From the NCBI RefSeq assembly GCF_900637685.1, contig NZ_LR134388.1, positions 3,995,001 to 4,059,000 on the forward strand: DNA of 64,000 nucleotides, given 5' to 3'. Origin of the DNA: Legionella sainthelensi. GTDB taxonomy: Bacteria > Pseudomonadota > Gammaproteobacteria > Legionellales > Legionellaceae. Under the pieces are notes generated by a model. It was not told the DNA's origin. It worked only from the letters and a program-made list of their open reading frames with translations, and ran no database searches. A program made the translations under genes and the position numbers. Position 1 is the first letter of the stretch, and the number at the start of each line of letters is the position of its first letter. This document shows positions 29,509-38,102 of this stretch, one piece after another.

Positions 29509-30259
29509 ATGCTTAGACTTATGCTCAATGACGGGCGTTGGTCAAAGCTGAGGGAGATCATGCTACAGCACAGAATTTATGACAAGCCCAATCTTGGTAG
29601 GATAGTTGAGGCAATGTTATATCGCATGCGGGTTGGGTGCCCTTGGCGTGACCTACCGATAGATTTTGGATGCTGGAATTGAATTTATCAACAATTTAAT
29701 CGATGGTCATCTCAAAAAAAGTTAATTCAAATTTTTAAAACGCTTGTGCAAGAGCCCGATTTAGGATGGGAGTTTATTGATGGCAGTATTGTCAAAGCTC
29801 ATCAACATGGTGCTGGCGCGCCTAATAAGGAAGAACAAGGCATTGGTAAGTCGGCTGCTGGAAATACAACGAAGATTCATATGGCCGTTGATGCTCACGG
29901 ATTACCTATTGATTTTGAAATAACAGGTGGCGAAGTGCATGATTGCAAAGTGGCACCAGAATTTATCGAAAAGTTACCTGCTGCAGAACATACTATTGCA
30001 GATAAGGGTTATGATAGCGAAGAGGTTCGAGATACCATTCGAAAAAAAATCATCCATTCCCGTGATTCCAGGAAAGAGCAATTCTAAAACTGGCAATGCA
30101 GATATGGATTGGGGTATTTATAAATACAGACATCGAGTTGAAAATTTTTTTGTCAGAATAAAACACGTTCGTGCAATCGCCACAAGAGTTGATAAATTAA
30201 AGCGAAACGATGCTTCTCTTGTTGCTATGGCATGCGCATTTTTATGGCTACCTATGTAG
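29509..30259 (+). pseudogene. IS5-family transposase, nonsense and frameshift
   Basis: Translation from the ATG at 29509 begins LRLMLNDGRWSKLREIM and runs through RMRVGCPWRDLP to a TGA at 29680-29682, where Ser is expected. It resumes in the same frame through EFIDGSIVKAHQH (first Asp), a KIHMAVDAHG segment, and IADKGYDS (second Asp). At the A8 run 30042-30049 the frame shifts by one, and the end (YKYRHRVENFF, catalytic Glu) lies in the next frame. A-run frameshifting is normal in some IS5 groups, so the shift could be functional. The internal TGA makes the copy probably inactive. Confidence 0.8.
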
Positions 30260-30309
30260 CGCAGCTTCCGGTATTATCTTCGTGTTTGTCCAACAGTCAA
30301 GGAAGTACG

Positions 30310-30600
30310 ATGAGTCTGGCTTATGTTTCTATTCTTGCGAGTCAGCATCATGGTACTCTTTACGTAGGGTCTACGTCAGACATCATTAAACGGACTTGGG
30401 AACACAAAAATAAAGTCAGTCCTGGTTTCACTGCTCAGTATAACGTACATATGCTGGTCTATTATGAAGCATATGAATTATACGTTGAAGCAGCACGACG
30501 TGAAAAACGTTTCAAAAATTGGCCAAGACAATGGAAAATAAATTTAATAGAGAAACTAAACCCTCAATCGCGTGACCTGTATCAAGAAATTTGCCAATGA
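30310..30600 (+). CDS. GIY-YIG nuclease domain protein (UPF0213-like), IS passenger
   Basis: 96-residue single GIY-YIG domain from the ATG at 30310 behind AAGGAA. Motifs are SLAYVSILAS and GTLYVGST (the two Tyr of the family name), KRTWEHKN with Arg and His, YNVHMLVYYE, the catalytic-Glu helix ARREKRFKNW, and the ending LNPQSRDLY. Everything expected of an active UPF0213-type domain is present. It sits inside the inverted repeats of the IS, in the same direction as the transposase, and ends 10-15 nt before the right repeat. A DNA nicking or homing role is an inference. Confidence 0.88.
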   Translation: MSLAYVSILASQHHGTLYVGSTSDIIKRTWEHKNKVSPGFTAQYNVHMLVYYEAYELYVEAARREKRFKNWPRQWKINLIEKLNPQSRDLYQEICQ

Positions 30601-30693
30601 TTTAGATCGATTGGATGCCGCGGACAAGAAGCGGCACGTAGGCGGCAGGTAAATTGTCAACAGACCCTATTAAAAGCAAAAAAATTTTTTCAT

Positions 30694-31060
30694 TGTTATC
30701 TCCTTATCGTTCGTGCTCTAAACCAAGTTTAGATAATTTTTCGAAAAGAGATTGATTCGTGCTTCCCTGAAATTGCCTTTTCATCCAAAGATGATGACTT
30801 TTTTTCGTTAATACCAAGAAATTAGAAACCCTCTATCAAGGATTAATGATAGATCTTCTCGAATTTTTTTTGGCTTATACTTATTTCATTTTTGTTAGCC
30901 GCAATTTTGGGTAAGTTACAAAAAACTTAAGAAGAGAAAATAATCTATTTATAGATACAACAGGTTATTTCTATTCATCTAAGATCGCATAAAATTTTTT
31001 AAAGTAATTATATCTTCTGCCGATTAGATTAATATAATTTTAAATAGCTCCGACTGGCAT
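30694..31060. other. Divergent intergenic region
   Basis: 367 bp between the original start of the interrupted secreted-protein gene and the GGDEF/EAL gene. AT-rich, no open frame recognised. It holds the ribosome binding site of the former (TCTCCTTA at about 30700) and presumably both promoters. Confidence 0.5.
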
Positions 31061-32707
31061 ATGGATATAAATTACAAGCTTGCAAAAAGCTCGATTATTT
31101 TAAAGGAATATGTGAATAAATATGCTTATATAGGGTTAAGCATTGCCATTGGCAGCATTTTTATCGCTTCACTTATTGTATCCTATCAAATAACAGGATT
31201 TATTAATCTTGAAGGTTTTATTAAAGCCCAAACCACCAATCCAGCTATCTGGATGCTTGATCTCACCCCCTTTCTCTTTGCCTATTGGGGGCAATCATTT
31301 TGTCATGGACTCGTTAATACAGCAGAATCATTTGTTGCAAATAGAACCGAGGAGCTGCGATATAAAAGTGGTGATCTTGAATCAAAACTAAAATATGAAA
31401 GTGAGCATGATTTTTTTACCCAGTTACCCAATGCCTTTCTGTTTGGTAAACAAATCACGCAGGCCATTAATAAGATTGAAGAATCGAATGAATTGGCGGT
31501 AATTCTATTAAAATTGAATGATTTTAAAGCGATTCACAGCAATTTCGGTAATTTTAACTCCAATAGCGTTTTGATTGAATTTGTTAAAAAACTAAAAGAG
31601 ATGTTAATTACCTCATTTATGCTCGAAGCAACGATGGGAATCAATAGTATTGCCCGAGTAGAGGGTGATGAATTTGCTTTATTGTTACCAAGGCTGAATA
31701 AAAATATTAATTTCAACACATTATTAAATACTATTATAGAAGCGACGCATGTTAATTTTACAGTGGATGGAATTAATGTATCCATTAGCACTACTGCAGG
31801 CGCCGCTATCTATCCTCATGCAGGAGAGGATAGCGTATCGTTAATAAATCATGCCCGCACTGCTGTGTTTCATGCAAGGAAGAAAGACAAACCTTTTGCA
31901 ATCTACAATTCAAATATGGAAGACGATTTTACGACAAATCGGATTATGATGAGTGGTCTAAAAACATCCATAGAGAACCAAGACATCAAGATCTATTATC
32001 AACCCACAGTAGAACTAACAACAGGTAAAATAATCGGCGCTGAGGCTCTGGGTAGTTTTGTACATGAAAAATATGGATTAATTGGTACGGAACAATTTAT
32101 TTCTCTAATTGAAGGCTCAAATTTAATCCAGCAATTAACCTCATTTATGTTAACCAATGTCGCGCAACAATTAGTACTTTGGCATCAAGCCGGACATAAA
32201 ATTTTTGCTTCGATTAACTTATCGATGCAAGACGCTATTGATAAAAAGCTACCTGTCTTCATAGAAAATTTACTGAATGAAAATAAAATTGCGCCTCAAT
32301 ATTTAATATTAGAATTCGATGAACGCGCATGTTTATCTGATCAAGAAAAGTCAATTAACGTGTTAAACGAATTAAGCCATCTCGGCGTTAATATAGCGAT
32401 ACATGATTTTTGTAGTGGTTATTCTTCTTTTATTTATCTCGTTAATTTTCCTATCAAAACAATAAAAATTGAAAAATCGCTTATTTTAAATATGATCAAA
32501 GATAAGAAAAAATCTAAAATTGTTGAAGCCATTATTAAGATGGCACAAACCTTAGAGTTAGATGTTTTTGCCAATGGAGTAGAAAACCAAGAAATTAGAG
32601 AGCAGCTCCAACAATATGGTTGTAAGTATGGACAGGGATTTTATTTCTCCCACCAGGTAAGCCCTTATGAATTTATGGCTCAATTAAATTCAGGAATGAC
32701 AAGATAA
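31061..32707 (+). CDS. Membrane GGDEF-EAL protein with degenerate EAL site
   Basis: 548 residues. Two N-terminal membrane spans (about 22-45 and 65-85) are followed by a GGDEF domain in which the active-site loop reads EGDEF (201-205) and an EAL domain from about 295. In the EAL part the signature EALGSF and the Asn in INLS remain, but DDFGTGYS is HDFCSGYS (about 447) and EGVE is NGVE (about 504), so two metal or catalytic carboxylates are lost. Phosphodiesterase activity is therefore unlikely, while cyclase activity is possible. Both remain untested. No adjacent sensor partner is seen. Confidence 0.88.
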   Translation: MDINYKLAKSSIILKEYVNKYAYIGLSIAIGSIFIASLIVSYQITGFINLEGFIKAQTTNPAIWMLDLTPFLFAYWGQSFCHGLVNTAESFVANRTEELRYKSGDLESKLKYESEHDFFTQLPNAFLFGKQITQAINKIEESNELAVILLKLNDFKAIHSNFGNFNSNSVLIEFVKKLKEMLITSFMLEATMGINSIARVEGDEFALLLPRLNKNINFNTLLNTIIEATHVNFTVDGINVSISTTAGAAIYPHAGEDSVSLINHARTAVFHARKKDKPFAIYNSNMEDDFTTNRIMMSGLKTSIENQDIKIYYQPTVELTTGKIIGAEALGSFVHEKYGLIGTEQFISLIEGSNLIQQLTSFMLTNVAQQLVLWHQAGHKIFASINLSMQDAIDKKLPVFIENLLNENKIAPQYLILEFDERACLSDQEKSINVLNELSHLGVNIAIHDFCSGYSSFIYLVNFPIKTIKIEKSLILNMIKDKKKSKIVEAIIKMAQTLELDVFANGVENQEIREQLQQYGCKYGQGFYFSHQVSPYEFMAQLNSGMTR

Positions 32708-32731
32708 CCAAGTAAGACATGGAAGAATTTT

Positions 32732-33142
32732 TCATATTTTCTTTAACGCAAAGTCTACGTGATTAGGCTCTTCATATGAGAGATATTTCATTTGATGTTG
32801 CAAGCAAAAATCACCAGCCTTTCTGATTACTGCTTCGCCATCCTCAATGCTCACTCCCGGGATAGTTTGGAGTTTTGTAAGCAATGCTTTTAAGCTGTAG
32901 TTATCGTGTGGTGCGTCATGTAAATGTCCAGTCCAAATGGCCAAGTCATGATGCGGATAATAATACCAAATGAAAGGGCAACCTAAAAATGAAATTCTTG
33001 GAAAATAAACTTCTGCAACGATGCGTTGAGATGGTGCATTTTCCACAGAGTTTTTATCAATTGGGGTAGTGACTTCCGTTTTCATATGAGTGTTTCGCAA
33101 TTCTTCTTTTGGAGAAAAAAACAAGGTCGAGAATCGTTTCAT
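32732..33142 (-). CDS. Unknown 136-residue protein
   Basis: Small soluble protein with AAGGAAG before the ATG. After a variable N-terminal 40 residues, the segment FPRISFLGCPFIWYYYPHHD, a GHLHDAPHDNYSLKALL helix and an EDGEAVIRKAGDFCLQH helix give it a plausible alpha/beta fold. I do not recognise the family. It is convergent with the GGDEF/EAL gene and divergent from the reverse transcriptase locus, with the ATCAATT repeats in between. Code quality and ribosome binding site support it as a real gene. Confidence 0.6.
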   Translation of the reverse strand: MKRFSTLFFSPKEELRNTHMKTEVTTPIDKNSVENAPSQRIVAEVYFPRISFLGCPFIWYYYPHHDLAIWTGHLHDAPHDNYSLKALLTKLQTIPGVSIEDGEAVIRKAGDFCLQHQMKYLSYEEPNHVDFALKKI

Positions 33143-33229
33143 TTGGCTTCCTTCTTCTATACCAAAATATCAGAAAATAACTTATGTAAATAATAAAATA
33201 AAAGCATTACTTTGGTATAGAGAATAAGA

Positions 33230-33278
33230 ATCAATTATCAATTATCAATTATCAATTATCAATTATCAATTATCAATT
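33230..33278. repeat. Seven tandem copies of ATCAATT
   Basis: Exact heptanucleotide array, 7 x 7 bp, between the divergent starts of the 136-residue gene and the reverse transcriptase locus. Arrays of this kind can change copy number by slippage and alter promoter spacing. Confidence 0.97.
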
Positions 33279-33325
33279 GCTCTCATGATATCGTCTAAAG
33301 GGAGATAATATAGTCTATACTTTTT

Positions 33326-33467
33326 AATGACAGTTAAGAAGATAGGCTTTGCTCATTGCCAGATAATAAGGTTGTCTTGCAATTTATAGTTAAAGAAAAA
33401 ATTGTGGTTGCGGCCGAATTTTTTTATTTTTTTCGTTTTTTACCAAGCGTTTGACTTAACTGTCATT
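33326..33467 (+). ncRNA. Candidate RT-associated ncRNA bounded by a 13-bp perfect inverted repeat
   Basis: AATGACAGTTAAG at 33326-33338 is the exact reverse complement of 33455-33467. The two arms bracket 116 nt and end just before the possible ATG starts (33471, 33495) of the reverse transcriptase. Retron ncRNAs are bracketed by such a1/a2 repeats upstream of their RT, and some DRT systems have template ncRNAs in the same place. Inside, GCAATTT and AAATTGT can form a hairpin, and the 3' part is T-rich. The repeat is certain; the ncRNA is a hypothesis. Confidence 0.35.
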
Positions 33468-33494
33468 CATATGACTTATATTGTGACTAATATT

Positions 33495-34880
33495 ATGAAC
33501 AATGAGCCTCTCATAATTGAATTACAAGACAAGACTCGTTGCATGCAAAGAATTACAAAATTATATAATAAATTACTAAGAAGCAATCGAATCTTTGAGC
33601 AAGATCAGGCAGGAATTAATATTTCTGATATCTATACGGATAAAAAAAATATTACAAAAATTCTTATAAGAGAGTTGCTTAATGGTTCTTATAAGCCGAT
33701 GCAGTATGATGAAAGGAAAGTATATATCAATTCCAAAATGCGCCTTATTGCAAATTACTCTTTTATTGATCGACTCCTGCTTAGTATTTTATATGATTTA
33801 TTTAGAGAAAGAACGCTGAATTTAATATCTCCATCTGTTTATTCTTATATTTCCGGGCGTTCAGCCAAGCAAGCAATCCAGTCGTTCTGTTCTTACCTTA
33901 AACAAATTCAGGCACCAAATAAACAAATCAATCTCTATGTACTAAGAGCAGATATAACAAACTATGGAGGAAGTATACCTGCTGATACCCATGCAATTTT
34001 TTGGAACTATTTCTATGACATATTAGAAGAAATTAAAGATTTAGAACAACGCGATTGCTTACGCATCGTCATTGAGGAGGCTTTAAGACCTATTTTACAT
34101 ACTGAAGATAATTTACCTTATCAAAAAATAGTCGGTATCCCCGTTGGATCACCTCTAGCAACATTAATTTATAATCTCTACTTGTCTGAACTTGACGAGG
34201 CTTTATCAGACATTCCATATGGTTTTTATGCACGATATAGTGATGATTTTATATATGCCAATACCGATGTTAATCAATTCAAAGAAGGTGAGCGCCGTAT
34301 TACCGCTATTTTAGAAAAATTAAGATTACGATGTAATCCAAGTAAAAACCAACGTTTTTATCTTACTCATGCAGGTAAACCATCCATCGATTCGGAACAC
34401 TTCATCGGTTCAAATAGAATAGAATTATGTGGTCTTATTATTTTTTCTGATGGAACCAGAACATTAAAACGCTCCATCATTCAAAAAATGCTGGAGCGAA
34501 TAAAACATAGATTAATTAATGCAACAGCAATGCTAAACCCGCTTAACCTCGAACAAAAAGGGCACGCACTTTGTCAGATTGCAAATAACTTATTAAATGA
34601 AAATAACTCATTCAAAGATCCTACAATTCAACGCATATTCAAAGAGGTAACTAATAGAGGTTGTTTAAAACAAATAGATTACGCCATTGCTTTAATCATT
34701 GTTGAATTACTTACTGGTATAAAAGGAGCACGCGCATTTCGAAAAATTCCTTATGCAACTTTAAGAAATGAATGGCATTTAACCTCTTTATGCAGGGAAA
34801 AAAATTATTGGGATCAGCATAAATTTTCTTTCCGAAAAAATGGAGTTTTTACCTATGATAAGGATGAACGATTTATCTGA
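33495..34880 (+). CDS. Reverse transcriptase of unassigned group
   Basis: About 461 residues from the ATG at 33495. ATG 33471 or TTG 33402 are alternatives, and none has a clear ribosome binding site. RT palm motifs are complete: LRADITNYGGSI (Asp153), GIPVGSPLATLIYN (214-227), ARYSDDF (YSDD, 248-251) and ELCGLIIFSDG in the thumb-proximal region. I see neither the NAxxH nor the VTG motif of retron RTs, and no maturase, Cas1 or protease fusion, so a UG/DRT-like or Abi-like group is more likely. The last 120 residues are helical. Its stop overlaps the next gene, so the two are translationally coupled. Confidence 0.9.
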   Translation: MNNEPLIIELQDKTRCMQRITKLYNKLLRSNRIFEQDQAGINISDIYTDKKNITKILIRELLNGSYKPMQYDERKVYINSKMRLIANYSFIDRLLLSILYDLFRERTLNLISPSVYSYISGRSAKQAIQSFCSYLKQIQAPNKQINLYVLRADITNYGGSIPADTHAIFWNYFYDILEEIKDLEQRDCLRIVIEEALRPILHTEDNLPYQKIVGIPVGSPLATLIYNLYLSELDEALSDIPYGFYARYSDDFIYANTDVNQFKEGERRITAILEKLRLRCNPSKNQRFYLTHAGKPSIDSEHFIGSNRIELCGLIIFSDGTRTLKRSIIQKMLERIKHRLINATAMLNPLNLEQKGHALCQIANNLLNENNSFKDPTIQRIFKEVTNRGCLKQIDYAIALIIVELLTGIKGARAFRKIPYATLRNEWHLTSLCREKNYWDQHKFSFRKNGVFTYDKDERFI

Positions 34881-35966
34881 TTTCCAAGCACTATTTCAAA
34901 ATATTAATCCGCAGGATTTGGAAATTCTTTTACAGTTTGTAAAACGCGTTAAATTAAAAAAGAATCAATATTTATTTTACGAAGACACCCAAGGAGACTC
35001 TGTTTATTTAATTAAATCCGGAAAAATTGGAATCGAGTCAAAAGGCCAACACTTGACTGACTTATTTAGTGGTGATTATTTAGGTGAAATGAGCATACTA
35101 GATAGGAGGCCTCGCTCCTCTTCGGTCTACGCAGCAACCCCCTCAGAGTTATATGCAATAAATATGATGGAGTTGCAAGATAAATATCCACAGCTTTATG
35201 CTCAATTAATTGTAAATCTTAGTAAAGCGCTACCTGATCGTTTACGTGAGGCGAATAATTTAGCCACCAACACGTTAAAAAAAGAAATATCTCTGCTCAA
35301 AAACCAAGTGCACACAGCTCGATTTATGACTTATTTATTAGTGATCATTTCTCTCTTTATTATTTTAAAAGACATCACCGCATGGGCTCAATTCAGCGAG
35401 ACCCCGAATGTATTAAATATTAGAATTACCTTGGTATTGGCATTTATTTTTTTTGTCGTCATGTGGAAAAATGGCTATTCCCTTGCTGAAATGGGGCTGA
35501 CTTTCAAAAACAGTAAACAATCTGTGATTGAATCTTTAATGGTGAGTTTGATCATTATATGTTCTTTTTATTGATCAAATGGCTATTAATATCACATACG
35601 CCCTACCTTAAAGAAACTCCTTTGCTGTGCTTTTGCAAAAACGCTTATGAATTACTCGAGTTGAGTATTGGTTTTATTATTTTAGCACCAATCCAAGAAT
35701 TTATTGTACGCGGCTGTCTACAAAGCTCTTTGATGCACTACGTGAAAAAAGATCACTATGTCTATGCAATATTAATGTCTAATCTTATTTTTTGTAGTTT
35801 TTATTCGAGTTTTGCGTTACGTTCCTCAATCCTTCTTTTCATCTTGGGATTGGCATGGGGTTGGCTGTATTTACGAGGTCAAACTCTTATTGGAGTATCA
35901 TTGTCTCATATACTGATAGGGATTTTTTTGACGGGTGTGATTGGTTTTCCAATACAACTATTATAA
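34855..35966 (+). pseudogene. Cyclic-nucleotide-binding domain fused to CPBP (CAAX-protease-like) membrane domain, one-base frameshift
   Basis: GGAG lies 9 nt before the ATG at 34855, inside the RT gene. Residues 10-135 form a cNMP-binding domain with cassette GEMSILDRRPRSSSV (77-91), keeping the Glu and Arg that hold the cyclic phosphate. A membrane domain follows. At the T5 run 35565-35569 the frame stops at a TGA; one extra T would continue it through CSFLLIKW into the CPBP part, about 370 residues in total. CPBP motif 1 is QEFIVRG instead of EExxxRG, motif 2 lacks its His, and only SHILIG remains of motif 3. Proteolysis is doubtful. It may be a ligand-gated membrane partner of the RT. Confidence 0.7.
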
Positions 35967-35978
35967 AAGGAAGTTGCC

Positions 35979-38042
35979 ATGCATCAATCACAAACAATTC
36001 AAGAATGGATTAACAAACAAAAAAGAAAGAAAGAAAGTTTTGTGAGTTTTAATGAAGCATTATTTGGCAAAAATATTTTAGCTTATATTATTTTTCGCTT
36101 ACGCTATTTTAGTATTAATGTCATTTTTACGATGGCAGTACATGTTCTTGAGTTTTATTTTTTAACCGTTATTTTTACAAGCACCCATCTTGAGAGTCTC
36201 ATTTTATTTCGTGCAGCAATTTTTGTTATTAATGCGGGTTGGTGGGGAATGTTGGAGGTTATGCGTTCTCGTATACGCCATCTGCATAACTCACAACAAA
36301 ATATCCTGCTTGCTCGTGAACTAGGAAACTGGCAATTTCTTGCAATACTCCTTTCTGGAGGCTGTTTCATCACAAGTGTTATATTTGGAGTCCTTGCTTT
36401 TGTTGAGATTGGCTCCCAACCTGTACTTGCTAATTTTTATATTGCCGCGGTGATTTTTCAGTTAGGATTACATATCTTTGTTGAAGTTCGCCGTTCAGGA
36501 ATTTATGCAAAATTTCGCGTTTTTCGCCCCCTGCTCTCTATTTTGTTATTGCCCTGCGCAAGCATTGCATTTTTAGTGATTTTTTGGTGGTTTGCGGGTG
36601 GATTTACTCTTGTATTAAATACTTTTTGCAGTGCAATTCTAGGCTCTACCCTAAGCCTTTATTACATTAAAAAGGCATATACAACGCATCAGTGGCCAAC
36701 GCCAATGGGGCCAACACTCAAAGAATTCTGGCATTTTATCCAGCAAATTTTTATTCCTGAATTTTTTTTGGCTGGTTTAGCAAGTATCTTGATAAGCTTA
36801 GAGGGCATGTTAATTTGGATTATGTACTACTACAGCCTCCACCATACTGCTTACAATGACTATTACAAACTATTTTATTTCATAGCCCCATTATTAAATG
36901 CCAGTTCCATTTGGGAAAGATTGTTTTATTTTGACATAAAAAATGCAGTATTTCTTCATTAAATCGTTTTATAAATAGTTTTAATACGCGTGTATTGTAT
37001 ATAACACCATTAATTGGTTTTTTTATTGGTTAATCACTGCCTTATTTTATGTAGGATATTTTCAAGAAAATACGTTCAGCTTTAGTTTGCTCCTGCTGGT
37101 ATTTTTATCTTACGCTCTAGCATGGCTTATTTGCAAATTAATGCCTTTAGTAATCGTTATTATTTAGACGTTATTATTAGTGGTTTGATTACATTGATTT
37201 CTGTTTTTGGCTTTATCTCTATTGAGTCTTTATACCTGCACGTGCTTATTTTATTTTCTGTTTTGTTTTTAGGGAATGTTTATATTTATAAACCCCATTT
37301 TATGCCGGTAAAAAACTCGATTAAAATCAACTATTCTTTTAGTGATTGGTTGTGTGCACTGATTCATCATCACAAACCTACAACCATCATTTCCTTTACA
37401 ATTGAGACTAAGATGCCTTGGAAGAATAAGGTTCAACTGCAAAAAATACTATCAACTGCATTTCAATCGCCTTATCTCTTTTGGATTAATAGCCATAATA
37501 TACTATTATTCTTCCCATCCAATGACCTTAATTTAAAAGATACTTTATCTCTGATTTCTATAGAAACCGCTGGCATTATTGAAAGTTATCGCGTATGCGT
37601 CAATACGGTAAACGGCCTACAGGCATTACAAGATCTACTAAAAGAAAATAGCCTGTTACCCATTGAGAAAATTAAACTATTGAATGAGAGTCAGTTGGTT
37701 TTACCCAAAGAATATCAAGCAATCCTTACAGAGTTCACACACCATTTCCCTTTTGGTATTTGTTATGAGTTTAAAGAGAATAAATTAGTGATTCATCATA
37801 CTAAAAAAATACCAGAAAACAGTGACTATTATCGTGTACTAGCACAGTTAGTTAAAAAATCCCTTGCTTCACCTCTTGAAAAAAATGAAGGGATGAATTT
37901 TTCTGTTTCTGTATATTGTGATGTAAAAAATAATACACTTATATTTATTATGCCTATTTCGTATGAAAATTATAAATTAGTAAATGCTTGGAATTTAGCC
38001 GTGTTTAAAGCGACGCTAGAACAATTTTCATCTCAAGCATAA
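35979..38042 (+). pseudogene. Multi-pass membrane protein (flippase-like) with cytoplasmic domain, broken by three frameshifts
   Basis: The intact first part (35979-36962) has about ten membrane spans arranged like a MATE or oligosaccharide-flippase protein. Single-base additions at A6 36938-36943, T7 37018-37024 and GG 37124-37125 restore one frame that continues as a hydrophobic, sensible sequence (YWLITALFYVGYF and so on) into the open frame at 37122-38042. That part adds two spans and a roughly 230-residue soluble domain I do not recognise. The repaired length is about 688 residues. It starts 12 nt after the CPBP frame, so it belongs to the same operon. Confidence 0.6.
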
Positions 38043-38102
38043 GCACAATGGCTCTGAAGAAAACTAAAACATTAAAATAAACTATAAGGGATTGGACTGA
38101 CA

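Larger units (their letters stand above)
29353..30667 (+). mobile_element. IS5-like insertion sequence, 1315 bp, with GIY-YIG passenger
   Basis: Both ends begin GGGTCTGTTGACAATT and stay alike for about 55 bp in inverted orientation, including a nested CG-rich palindrome. The element is flanked by a 2-bp TA duplication (29351-29352 and 30668-30669). Inside are a damaged DDE transposase (29509-30259) and a separate GIY-YIG nuclease gene (30310-30600) lying between the transposase and the right end. TA duplications and the transposase motifs fit the IS5 family, perhaps the IS427 group, though subgroup assignment is uncertain. Confidence 0.88.
29060..30693 (-). pseudogene. Secreted Pro/Gly hexapeptide-repeat protein, interrupted by an IS
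   Basis: The 5' end lies right of the IS: AAGGAGATAACA then ATG at 30693, coding MKKFFCF. The rest lies left of it, from 29352 down to 29060. Rejoined at the TA duplication, the product would start as a signal peptide (MKKFFCFLIGIFYYVHA) if one T were added to the TTTT run at 30672-30675. The mature part has a Ser/Asn-rich linker and about seven xPxPGx hexapeptides (29102-29230). As it stands the gene carries both an insertion and a frameshift. Function unknown; cell-surface or secreted linker-like repeats are the most that can be said. Confidence 0.7.

Noticed and set aside
29379..29561. 60-residue reverse open frame ending in MPRTSRGT
   Set aside because: It runs across the inverted end and palindrome of the IS and overlaps the transposase start; it is a by-product of the repeat.
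33230..33278. Short CRISPR-like array
   Set aside because: The seven ATCAATT units are directly adjacent with no spacers and are only 7 bp long, so this is a simple tandem repeat.
33326..34880. Calling the locus a bona fide retron
   Set aside because: The inverted repeat fits, but the RT shows neither NAxxH nor VTG, and no stable msd hairpin or priming G context could be identified by eye.
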